A DNA stretch of 64,000 nt from CAZLHO01 sp964559455 (GTDB lineage: Bacteria; Krumholzibacteriota; Krumholzibacteriia; LZORAL124-64-63): contig CAZLHO010000002.1 in the NCBI GenBank assembly GCA_964559455.1, positions 60,633-124,632 of the forward strand. The letters are read 5' to 3'. Below, piece by piece: positions 9,212-17,356 of the stretch (the first letter of the stretch is position 1; every line of letters begins with the position of its first letter). Position numbers and translations under genes: made by a program. The notes below the pieces were generated by a model that made no database searches, was not told the origin of the DNA, and saw only the letters and a list, made by a program, of their open reading frames with translations.

Positions 9212-10108
9212 ATGAGGAAGCTATCGATCGGGACGCTGGCCGTGCTGGCGATCGCGCTCCTGCCGTCGCTGGTCCTCGCCGACGGCGCGGCCGCCGACCG
9301 CGCCGGCTGGCTGCTGGACCGGAGCGAGGCCGCCGTGCCGACCCTGCACCGCGCCGCCCTGCCCCAGTCCGGGGTCGGCGGCGTGACCGCGGAGCCCGCC
9401 GGCCTGGAGTCCTTCCGCCAGAAGCGGGCCCTGCCCTTCCTGCTCTCGGCCCTGGTGCCGGGCCTGGGCGAGGCCACGATGGGCTACCGGCACGGCTACG
9501 TGATGATGGCCGCCGACGTCGCCGCCTGGATCGGCGTGAAGCACTATCACGACCTGGGCTACGAGAAGAAGGACGAGTACCTGGCCTACGCGGACGTCCA
9601 CTGGAGCGAGGACAAGCTCGCGGCCGCCTTCGGCGTGGGCGGCGGGGTCGGCGAGTATCCCGGCACCTTCTACTACGGCGTCGACGATTATCAAGATCTG
9701 TCGCTCTGGATCCCCATCGAGGCCGACGAGCGGGAGTACTACGAGAACCTGGGCAAGTGGGACCAGTTCGTCTTCGGCTGGGACGACTTCTTCGATCCGA
9801 TCAACATCCCGGAATACGGGCTCGACGCCACCTCGGCCGCGCTGAAGGATCCCCGGGTGTCGGCGCATCGCGAGATCTACCGCGCCCTGCGCAAGGACTC
9901 GAACGACCAGTTTGATACGCGCGACAAGCTGGTGTACTTTAATATGCTGATGCGCGTCTTCAGCCTCGTCCAGGTGGCGTGGCTGCAGGGCGTTTTCGGG
10001 GGCGACGGCGACGAGCCGACCGTCTCCGTCGGCGGTCACGAGGTCGGGCTGATCGCCCAGCCCCTCGGGACGACGGCCAGCCGCGTCGGCGTGACGATCT
10101 CGTACTGA
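9212..10108 (+). CDS. Secreted/membrane protein with DUF5683-like segment, paralogue 1
   Basis: A 298-residue protein with a signal peptide (LAVLAIALLPSLVLADG). A hydrophobic segment near residues 75-110 reads SALVPGLGEATMGYRHG and then a membrane-spanning stretch. This matches the pattern of DUF5683-type envelope proteins, whose signature is a P-G-x-G turn between two hydrophobic segments. The rest is acidic and rich in Tyr and Trp. GGGGGAGG ends about 6 nt before ATG 9212. The next gene has the same layout, suggesting a tandem duplication. No enzymatic function is visible; an accessory role in envelope assembly is a guess from context. Confidence 0.65.
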   Translation: MRKLSIGTLAVLAIALLPSLVLADGAAADRAGWLLDRSEAAVPTLHRAALPQSGVGGVTAEPAGLESFRQKRALPFLLSALVPGLGEATMGYRHGYVMMAADVAAWIGVKHYHDLGYEKKDEYLAYADVHWSEDKLAAAFGVGGGVGEYPGTFYYGVDDYQDLSLWIPIEADEREYYENLGKWDQFVFGWDDFFDPINIPEYGLDATSAALKDPRVSAHREIYRALRKDSNDQFDTRDKLVYFNMLMRVFSLVQVAWLQGVFGGDGDEPTVSVGGHEVGLIAQPLGTTASRVGVTISY

Positions 10109-10128
10109 CCCCCGAAGGGAGAGCGCCC

Positions 10129-10920
10129 GTGCAGCTCGCGAGGCTTCGAATCATCCAGGCCGCATTCGTGATCGCGGCCGTCTCCCTGCCCTGCGCCGTC
10201 GCGGCGGAGGATCTGCTCGACGCCGAGGTCGGTGCGCTCGGCGCCAAGGCCTCGGTGACCTGGCGCGCCGCGCAGATCGGCGGCTCGAGCGTCGGCGGCG
10301 TGCGTCCCCTGGAGGATGACGGCGGCCCCCGCGACATGGGCCGCAAGCTCAAGGCCGGCCTGCTTTCGCTGATCCTGCCCGGAGCCGGGCAGTACTACAA
10401 CGGCGACCGGCGCAAGGCGATGTACTTCGTGGGCGCCGAGGCGGCGGTCTGGGCCGGCTACCTGGCCTTCGATCACCAGGGCTCCGGCTACGAGGACGAC
10501 TCCCGCGACTACGCCGGCGTCTACGCCGGGGTGAGCGGCGGCCACGACGACGAATACTGGCGCGCCGTCGGCCGCTACATGGACAGCGACGCCTACAACG
10601 AGTTCCTGCTGCGCGAGGCCCGGCTCGAGGAAGCGCTGCCGCCGCCCCTGATCGCCGGCGACGACGCCTGGCAGTGGCGCAACCAGGACTATCGCCGCTA
10701 CTACCAGGAGCTGCGCGCCGACGCCAACCGGGCCTACGACCGGCGCGACTTCATGACCGTGTTCGCGATCGTCAACCGCGCCGTCTCGGTCTACGACGCC
10801 GTGCGCAACGCGGGCAAGGACATGCTCAGCACCGAGATCGCGGGCTTCCAGGTGAAGCTCGACATCGATTCATCGCTGCGGAATCCGGGGACCGGATGCG
10901 TCTTCTCGCGGACATTCTGA
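10129..10920 (+). CDS. DUF5683-like envelope protein, paralogue 2
   Basis: A 263-residue protein starting at GTG 10129, behind AAGGGAGAG. A signal peptide (cleavage near AVAAEDLL) is followed by LLSLILPGAGQYYNGDRRKAM and a hydrophobic helix, the characteristic P-G-x-G-Q-x-Y-N segment of DUF5683-type proteins. Layout and the acidic Tyr-rich stretch resemble the preceding gene, so the pair are probably diverged duplicates. The 3' end overlaps the next gene by 25 bp, implying translational coupling. Function unknown. Confidence 0.68.
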   Translation: MQLARLRIIQAAFVIAAVSLPCAVAAEDLLDAEVGALGAKASVTWRAAQIGGSSVGGVRPLEDDGGPRDMGRKLKAGLLSLILPGAGQYYNGDRRKAMYFVGAEAAVWAGYLAFDHQGSGYEDDSRDYAGVYAGVSGGHDDEYWRAVGRYMDSDAYNEFLLREARLEEALPPPLIAGDDAWQWRNQDYRRYYQELRADANRAYDRRDFMTVFAIVNRAVSVYDAVRNAGKDMLSTEIAGFQVKLDIDSSLRNPGTGCVFSRTF

Positions 10921-11966
10921 GCGGCGGCGGGCCGCGTTCCCGCGTCCGCGCAGCCCAGGGGCCGGCCTCTTCGCCGGCCCTCGCGTTGTCGGCCGCCGCC
11001 GTCCTCTGCCTGGCCGTCCTCTGCGGCGGCTGCGCCACGGGAGGCTCACGGGGCGAGTGGCGCGACGACGCCCGGGCCGAGGCCCTCGCCCTGCCCGAGG
11101 ATTTTCCCCTGCCCGTGGCCCTGGAATTCCTGACCGTCTACGAGAACGAGCGCAGCGCGCCCTACTTCCCGATCGAGGGCATCGGCGGCGTGGCCTACGC
11201 GAGCGACGGCACCCTCTATTTCTGCGACGAGAAGGGCGGTCGCGTCCACGGCCTGGATCCCGCCGGCGACTGGTTCCAGTTCGACGGCCCCGGCCGTCGT
11301 TTCTTCCGTCCGGTCGACCTGCGCGTGGACGGCTTCAACGTGCTGGTGCTGGACATGGACGGGCAGGTGCTGCTGCGTTACGAGATGGGCGGCGCCTACC
11401 TGGACCGCCTGGCCACCTTCGCCTACATCGATCCCGGCTACGACCGCCTGCCCTCGGCCTTCGACGTGGACGTGGACGGGCGGATGGCCTTCACCGACGT
11501 TTCCGAACAGCAGACGCTGCTGGTCGACGCCTTCCTGCAGCTGGATCTGACCCTGGGCGAGCCGGGGAGCCACCGCGAGCAGTTCCGCGATCCCAGCGGC
11601 GTCGCCTTCCTGCCCGACGGGGGCTTCGTGGTCGCCGACCGGGGCAACCGCCGCCTCCAACGCTACAACCGCCTCGGCTATTTCCTGGGCGTCGTCGGCG
11701 GCGAGTTCGATCCGCAGAACCCGATGATCACTCCCCAGGGCCTGGACGCCGATGTCGACGGCAACGTCTTCGTGGCCGATCCCGCGGCCGGGGCCGTCCA
11801 CGTCTACGATCCCGCCATGGGGTACCTCTTCAGCCTGGGTTCGGAGCTGGGCTTGCTCGCGTCGCCCGAGTCCCCGATCGACGTGGCGGTCGGTCCGGAC
11901 GATCTGCTCGCCGTGACGGACCGGGGGCGCCAGGCGGTGCTCGTCTACCGGATCGTCTACGAGTGA
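10896..11966 (+). CDS. Beta-propeller (NHL/6-bladed) lipoprotein
   Basis: 356 residues. The N terminus has a basic stretch, a hydrophobic core and a lipobox LAVLCGGC, so it is a predicted lipoprotein. The body consists of repeated units such as GIGGVAYASDGTLYFCDEKGGRV, DPSGVAFLPDGGFVVADRGN and TPQGLDADVDGNVFVADPAAG, the NHL/SMP-30 type of six-bladed propeller. Start ATG 10896 overlaps the upstream gene by 25 bp and is the only start that keeps the signal peptide near the N terminus. Propeller lipoproteins usually act as binding scaffolds; its position between envelope genes suggests a periplasmic or outer-membrane partner role. Confidence 0.75.
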   Translation: MRLLADILSGGGPRSRVRAAQGPASSPALALSAAAVLCLAVLCGGCATGGSRGEWRDDARAEALALPEDFPLPVALEFLTVYENERSAPYFPIEGIGGVAYASDGTLYFCDEKGGRVHGLDPAGDWFQFDGPGRRFFRPVDLRVDGFNVLVLDMDGQVLLRYEMGGAYLDRLATFAYIDPGYDRLPSAFDVDVDGRMAFTDVSEQQTLLVDAFLQLDLTLGEPGSHREQFRDPSGVAFLPDGGFVVADRGNRRLQRYNRLGYFLGVVGGEFDPQNPMITPQGLDADVDGNVFVADPAAGAVHVYDPAMGYLFSLGSELGLLASPESPIDVAVGPDDLLAVTDRGRQAVLVYRIVYE

Positions 11967-11982
11967 CGGCCGGGGGGTCGCC

Positions 11983-14900
11983 GTGAGACGCCCGCTTTTC
12001 CCGCAGTCGCCTTCCGGCCTCCGCCTTCCCGCGGCGCTCTTCATTGTGCTGGCGTCCGCATCCGTCGCCTGCGCCGACGACGCGCCCGCCGATTCCCTGC
12101 TCACCCTGGCGGAGAGCGAGTGGCACCTGGCGTCGCCCGACGTCGGCCGCATCGTGCTGGCCCACCCCTTCATCGTGCCGGGCAGCCTGGTCGCGGAGGT
12201 CGACGGCGAGCCGTGGCGGGCGGGAAGCGATTTCCGCGTGGCCGGCCCGGCCGGGATCTGGATTCCCCTGCGCCCCCTGGGGCCTCCGGGCGGCGCCGAG
12301 GTCCCGCTGCGCCTGAGCTACCGCTTCCACCCCGCCGCCCTGCTCGCGCGACGGGACCTGCACACGCCCGCCTCGCCGCCTTCCGCTACGCCCGACCCCG
12401 ACGGGAAACCCGCGGCGGCGCCGTCGCCGCCGGCGTCGGCCGCTTCGTCGATCGGACAGCTGGACGTGCGCGGCAGCAAGACCGTGCGCATGTCCTCGGG
12501 GAATCGTCGCGAACTGACCGTCGACCAGACCCTGCGCCTGGCCGTCAGCGGGCGGCTTACCGAGGACATCACAGTCCAGGCCGCGCTCTCCGACGACAAC
12601 CTGCCGGTGGTGCCGGAAGGCAACACCGAGGAGCTGCGCGACGTCGACAACGTCCGCGTCGAGCTGACCGCGCCGCAGTGGCGGGCGGTCCTCGGCGACT
12701 TCGTGGCGCTGCGCGAGGGAACCGTCTTCGGCGACTACCGGCGCAAGCTGCAGGGCGTGACCGTCGACGTCGGCGGTCCCGGCGGCGGGGGCGACGTGCT
12801 GGCCGGATCGCCGCGAGGGACCTATCGGAGCGTGCAGATCCGGGGGCAGGAGGCCAATCAGGGGCCCTATTTCCTGGGCGCCGGCGACGCCGGGTCCGAG
12901 CTCTTCATCGTGGCCGGGTCGGAGCGGGTGCGCCTGGACGGCGAGCCGCTGACCCGCGGCGCCGACCGCGACTACGTCGTGGACTACGTGCGCGGCACCG
13001 TCACCTTCACCTACCGCCGGCTGATCACGGCCGACTCCGAGATCGTGGTCGAGTTCGAGCAGGGCGAAGGCCCCTACGGGCGCACGGTGGCCGGGGCGTC
13101 GGCGCGCGTCGCCTTCGGGCTGCCGGGTGGCGACGCTCCGGGGACGGCCACGGTGCGCCTGCTGCGCGAGAGCGACGATCCCGACCGGCCGCGGCGCGGC
13201 GATCTGGGCGACGCCGACCGCCAGGTGCTGGCCGACGCCGGCGACGACCCCGATCTGGCCGTCTCCGCCGGCGTCACACCGCGTGCCGCCGGCGAGGGCC
13301 GCTATCGCCGGGTCTTCGTCGGCGATGTCGAGACCTGGCTCTACGACGCGGTGAACGGGGATCACGACGTCACCTTCTTCCACGTGGGCGAGGGCCTGGG
13401 GAACTACGGCGTCGATTCCCTGACCGTGGCCGGCGAGCGGGCCTACGGCTATCGCGGCGCCGGCGCCGGCAGCTACCGCGTGGGGAGCCGCCTGGAGTTG
13501 CCGTCCCGCCACGAGATGGCCGTCTTCGCCGCCCGTATCGGCGACGCGGAGCGGCCCCGCCTGGCCGTGGAGATGGACGCCAGCCGGCGCGATCCCAACG
13601 TGCTGTCGGATCTGGACGACGACGACGACGACGGGGCGGCCTGGCGGGCGAACCTGGACGCCGGCCGCGGCGAACTGCGTCTGGGCGGGCGAAGGCTGGG
13701 CTCCGTCGCCTTGACCGCCGGGCACGAGCAGCGCGACGGCGGGTTCCGCCCCTTCCTGCTGCGCCGCGACCGCTTCGACTACGAGCGCTGGGGCCTGGGT
13801 CAGCGCGCGGCCCGTGACGGCTTCCTGGACGAGCGCGACGCCCAGTCCGAGGTCCGGGGCGAATGGTCGGCCGCAGGAGGGGGCGATGCCCGGCGGCTGG
13901 TGCTGGCCGGTTTCTGGAACCGTCTGCGCCACGGCGACGCCCTGGAGGCGGACGGCTGGAACGCGCGGGGGGAGTGGCGCCTGTGGGGCTTCGGCGGCCG
14001 CAGCGTCTGGAACGGGGCTCGCGCCGAGGACGGGGACGACCCCCTGGACGTCCGTCGTCGCACCCAGGAGCACCTGTTCAGGGTCGAGCGCGGCATTGTC
14101 CGGCCCTTCGCCTCCTGGCGCCGTCGGGGTTTCGTCGACGACGCCGGGACCGGTCCCTCGGCCCGCGGACACCGGCGGCGCGAATGGGAGCTGGGCCTGG
14201 AATCGGCGCCGGGGCGGTCGCTGGCCTGGCGCACCGCCTTCACCCGCGGACTGGCCGACTCCCTCTACGGCGAGGACTGGGACCGCATTCGCGACAGCCG
14301 CACCGGCCGCCTCCACCTGGGCACGCCGGCGGTCGGGGGCGTCCGTCTCTCCGGAGACGCGACGGTGCGCACGGTCGTCTCGCCCGGCTCGGCCGACCAG
14401 ACCACGCGGCTGGCCAAGATCAACCTCTCCGGCGGCTGGCGCGCGACGGGCACGGACTGGAGCCTGATCTACGGCGTGGACAACAGCCGCACCGAGGTCC
14501 TGGACCGGCAGATCGTCTTCGTCGGCGTGCGCCAGGGGGACTACGACCAGGAGGGCCGCTTCGTCGGCCGCAACCTGGGCGATTTCACGGTGCTCACGGT
14601 GGGCACCGACAGCCTGGTCGCGACCACCGAGGCGACGGCGGACCTGAACTGGCGCCAGGATTTCGGCTTCCTGGGGCGACGCAGCTTCTGGGGAGCCTGG
14701 TCCTCGACGACGCGCCTGACCGTCCGTTCGCGCAGCCGCGCCGAAGAGGCCGGTCCCGTGCTCCGCTTCGCCCCGGGCACGATCTTCGATCCCGACGACA
14801 CGGTGCTGGGCGAGGTGGGCCTGCGCCAGGAGGTCGACCTGCTGAAGCACCTGCGTCGCTGGGACCTGCGCCTGCGCTTCGACTTCGACCAGGCCCTCGA

Positions 14901-15456
14901 CCGCCAGTACGCGACCCGGCCGGAACGGCGCCTCCGGCGGCAGCACCAGGTCCTGACGAATACCGGTCTGGGCGCCCGGACGAACCTGAGCGCACGCGTG
15001 GTCCGCATCGGCGAGCGTCGCGCGACCGAGGACGACTACGCCCTGGGCGCCAGCCGGAGCTACGATTCGATCATCTGGCAGCAGGAACTGGAGGGCTCGT
15101 TCCGCCCGATTCCGGGCAACCGGCTGGCCCTGGCCGCCGACTACGTCAGCCGCGAGGACGGCGTTTCGGGCATCGTGCAGAAGGAGATCGGGCTGCGGCC
15201 CTCGGCGCAGTTCCGGATCGCCGAACGTTGGAGCGGCACCACCTCGCTGCGCCTGGCCAGCGTCGACAGCCGGGAGCCGTCCGGTTCGCTGCGTCCCTAC
15301 TTCTACCCGCGCCCGGGCGTGAACCACGAGGCCTCGGCGCGCCTGGCCTGGGATCCCTCCGCCCAGCTGACGGTCTCGCTGGTCTACTTCGGGCGGCGGC
15401 CCGGCGAAGGGGGGTGGCAGCACGATGTCCGGCTCGAATCGACGGCTCGCTTCTAG
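11983..15456 (+). CDS. Large outer-membrane protein, possibly SprA-like
   Basis: 1157 residues from GTG 11983 (GGGGGGT upstream), with a signal peptide ending near ASVACADD. A Pro/Ala-rich linker (about residues 125-155) is followed by a conserved-looking block: LDVRGSKTVRMSSG, a stretch on disfavoured solvent-exposed strands ending ALSDDNLPVVPEGNTEEL, then RAVLGDF. This is reminiscent of the N-terminal region of the type IX translocon channel SprA, though only from memory of the family. Further on come repeated GEGLGNYG and GAGAGSYR units and about 500 residues of alternating beta strands ending STARF with a C-terminal Phe, typical of an outer-membrane barrel. SprA of Bacteroidota is about twice as long, so this would be a compact relative or a different barrel family. 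Confidence 0.6.
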   Translation: MRRPLFPQSPSGLRLPAALFIVLASASVACADDAPADSLLTLAESEWHLASPDVGRIVLAHPFIVPGSLVAEVDGEPWRAGSDFRVAGPAGIWIPLRPLGPPGGAEVPLRLSYRFHPAALLARRDLHTPASPPSATPDPDGKPAAAPSPPASAASSIGQLDVRGSKTVRMSSGNRRELTVDQTLRLAVSGRLTEDITVQAALSDDNLPVVPEGNTEELRDVDNVRVELTAPQWRAVLGDFVALREGTVFGDYRRKLQGVTVDVGGPGGGGDVLAGSPRGTYRSVQIRGQEANQGPYFLGAGDAGSELFIVAGSERVRLDGEPLTRGADRDYVVDYVRGTVTFTYRRLITADSEIVVEFEQGEGPYGRTVAGASARVAFGLPGGDAPGTATVRLLRESDDPDRPRRGDLGDADRQVLADAGDDPDLAVSAGVTPRAAGEGRYRRVFVGDVETWLYDAVNGDHDVTFFHVGEGLGNYGVDSLTVAGERAYGYRGAGAGSYRVGSRLELPSRHEMAVFAARIGDAERPRLAVEMDASRRDPNVLSDLDDDDDDGAAWRANLDAGRGELRLGGRRLGSVALTAGHEQRDGGFRPFLLRRDRFDYERWGLGQRAARDGFLDERDAQSEVRGEWSAAGGGDARRLVLAGFWNRLRHGDALEADGWNARGEWRLWGFGGRSVWNGARAEDGDDPLDVRRRTQEHLFRVERGIVRPFASWRRRGFVDDAGTGPSARGHRRREWELGLESAPGRSLAWRTAFTRGLADSLYGEDWDRIRDSRTGRLHLGTPAVGGVRLSGDATVRTVVSPGSADQTTRLAKINLSGGWRATGTDWSLIYGVDNSRTEVLDRQIVFVGVRQGDYDQEGRFVGRNLGDFTVLTVGTDSLVATTEATADLNWRQDFGFLGRRSFWGAWSSTTRLTVRSRSRAEEAGPVLRFAPGTIFDPDDTVLGEVGLRQEVDLLKHLRRWDLRLRFDFDQALDRQYATRPERRLRRQHQVLTNTGLGARTNLSARVVRIGERRATEDDYALGASRSYDSIIWQQELEGSFRPIPGNRLALAADYVSREDGVSGIVQKEIGLRPSAQFRIAERWSGTTSLRLASVDSREPSGSLRPYFYPRPGVNHEASARLAWDPSAQLTVSLVYFGRRPGEGGWQHDVRLESTARF

Positions 15457-17338
15457 CTTCCGTTTCGGCCTGGGCGTCCTGGTGGCGCTCGGCGTCCTGG
15501 GCGTCCATCCGGCGCCGTCCGCCGCCGCCGTGGCGCCGGCCAACGCCCGCGCCCTGCGCCTGGAGCTGGCTACGGATGCGGCCGGCGATCCGGCGCTGGC
15601 GCGGTTCCTGGACGCCGACCGGAAATGGCTGGCGACCTTGCCGGCGGGGCTGCCGGTCTCGGTCGGCGACACGACCCCGGCCGCCCCCGGCGTCGACATC
15701 GGGTCGTTGCGCCTGGTCCTGTCCCGGATCCGTTCCGGCCAGCCGCCTGAGGACCGCGAGGAGGCGACGGGCCTCGTCGGCGTCGTCTCGTTGCTTCGCG
15801 ACCGTTGGCTGGCCCGGGGTCACCTCGCGGCCCAGATCCGACTCGACGGCGCCGAGGAAGGCGCCCCGCCGCGGTTGGTGCTGAGCCCGGGTCCGCTTCA
15901 TCGGGTGGGGCGGGTCGTCGTCGAAGGCCCGGACTTCAAGGGCCGCGAGCGGCTGATCGCGCGGCTGCTGCCGCGCAGCGGCGATCCCTTCCTGCCCGGC
16001 GAATGGGCTCGCGCCGTCCGACGCCTGCTCGCGGCCGCCGGCGAGGCCGGCCATCCCTTCGCGCGCTGGGTGGTGCGCGACGTGGCGGTGGGCGCAAGCG
16101 GGGCCGAGGTGTCGATCCGGGCCGTGCTCTTCACCGGCCCGGTGGCCGTGGTCGGGCCTCAGACGAGCTCGTTGCCCGGCGGTCGCGGCGAATCCTTCCT
16201 GATCCGAGCCGCGGGGGTGCCCTCGGGCGAGAATTTCCGGGAATCGTTGATCGTGCGGGGGCGGCGGCGCCTGCTGGAACGCGGGGTCTACGCCGCGGTC
16301 GGCGAACCCCAGGTCACCACGACAGCGGCGCCCGGGACGGTGGGGATCCATTGGCCGGTGACGCCCATCGCCCGCCCCAGCCGCCTGTCCGTGGCCCTGG
16401 GCCTGAGCCGGGCCCGCGCCGAGGAGCCCGCGCGCCTCAGCGGCCAGGTCGATCTGAAGCTGGCGAACCTGGCCGGCACCGGACGTCGCCTGGACCTGGC
16501 CTGGAGCGACGACGGGCGCGATCGCTCCCACTTCGGCTTCGGATGGCTCGAGCCCCTGCTCGCGGGCACGCCCCTTGATGCGGAGGCCCTGGTGGACCAC
16601 GAGGTGCGCCGCGACGTCTACACGCGGTTCCGCCTGGACGGGCGCGCGTCCCTGCCCGTAGCCGGAGGCTGGGGGGTGGAAGTGGGGCTCGGCTGGGATC
16701 GCAGCACCTTCCCGGCCGGCGAATTGACGCGGACCACCCGGCAGCGGGCCCGCGGCGCCTTCGTCCACCGCCGGGCCGATCCCTTCCGCTCGGGCTGGGC
16801 CGGGGCCTTCGCTGTCGAGTCGGCGCGGCGACGGGCCGACGTGCGCGAGGAATTCGCCGGGTCCTCGGCGGGCGAGGAAGAACGGCAGACGCTGATCGAG
16901 CTGGACGTGGACGGCGAACTGTGGGTCGGCGACGCGATGAGCCTGGCCGGCCGCGGCTCCCTGCGCGACGTGACGGGGGACGCGGGAACGGTGCCGCTCT
17001 CGGAGCAGTACCGCTTCGGCGGGACCCGCAGCGTGCGCGGCTACCTGGAGGACCAGTTCCACGGCGAGAGGGTCACGCACGGCGGTGTCGAGCTGCGTCT
17101 GGGCCGGCCGGGCGGCTCCCGTCTTTACACCTTCTTCGACATGGGATACTTTCGCTTTTCCGCGCCGGTGCCCGAGGATCCCGAGCGTCTCGAGTCGCGG
17201 CGCGACTTCGTGCGGGGCTTCGGACTCGGCCTGCTGACCGGGGGCGCGGGCGGCGAGATATCGCTGGCGATCGGCCTGCCGGGTCGCTTCGACTTCGACG
17301 AGGCCAAGTTGCACGTCGCCCTTCAGCAGACCTTCTAG
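15425..17338 (+). CDS. Omp85/TamA-like outer-membrane assembly protein
   Basis: 637 residues with a signal peptide (FGLGVLVALGVLGVHPAPSAAA). Two POTRA-like segments lie at about residues 155-230 and 230-305 (HRVGRVVVEGPDF and a second VVGPQTSSL region), fewer than the five of BamA. A 16-strand-type barrel follows, with the Omp85 signature GGTRSVRGY at residues 532-540 and a final ALQQTF ending in Phe. Omp85 proteins insert barrels into the outer membrane or translocate proteins. The gene overlaps the preceding barrel gene by 32 bp, which suggests that the two products are needed together. Confidence 0.8.
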   Translation: MSGSNRRLASSFRFGLGVLVALGVLGVHPAPSAAAVAPANARALRLELATDAAGDPALARFLDADRKWLATLPAGLPVSVGDTTPAAPGVDIGSLRLVLSRIRSGQPPEDREEATGLVGVVSLLRDRWLARGHLAAQIRLDGAEEGAPPRLVLSPGPLHRVGRVVVEGPDFKGRERLIARLLPRSGDPFLPGEWARAVRRLLAAAGEAGHPFARWVVRDVAVGASGAEVSIRAVLFTGPVAVVGPQTSSLPGGRGESFLIRAAGVPSGENFRESLIVRGRRRLLERGVYAAVGEPQVTTTAAPGTVGIHWPVTPIARPSRLSVALGLSRARAEEPARLSGQVDLKLANLAGTGRRLDLAWSDDGRDRSHFGFGWLEPLLAGTPLDAEALVDHEVRRDVYTRFRLDGRASLPVAGGWGVEVGLGWDRSTFPAGELTRTTRQRARGAFVHRRADPFRSGWAGAFAVESARRRADVREEFAGSSAGEEERQTLIELDVDGELWVGDAMSLAGRGSLRDVTGDAGTVPLSEQYRFGGTRSVRGYLEDQFHGERVTHGGVELRLGRPGGSRLYTFFDMGYFRFSAPVPEDPERLESRRDFVRGFGLGLLTGGAGGEISLAIGLPGRFDFDEAKLHVALQQTF

Positions 17339-17356
17339 CAGGCAAAGGGAAGGCGC

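Noticed and set aside
11830..15699. Minus-strand open frame of 1289 codons
   Set aside because: Antisense to the large barrel gene and crosses gene borders; no recognisable domain.
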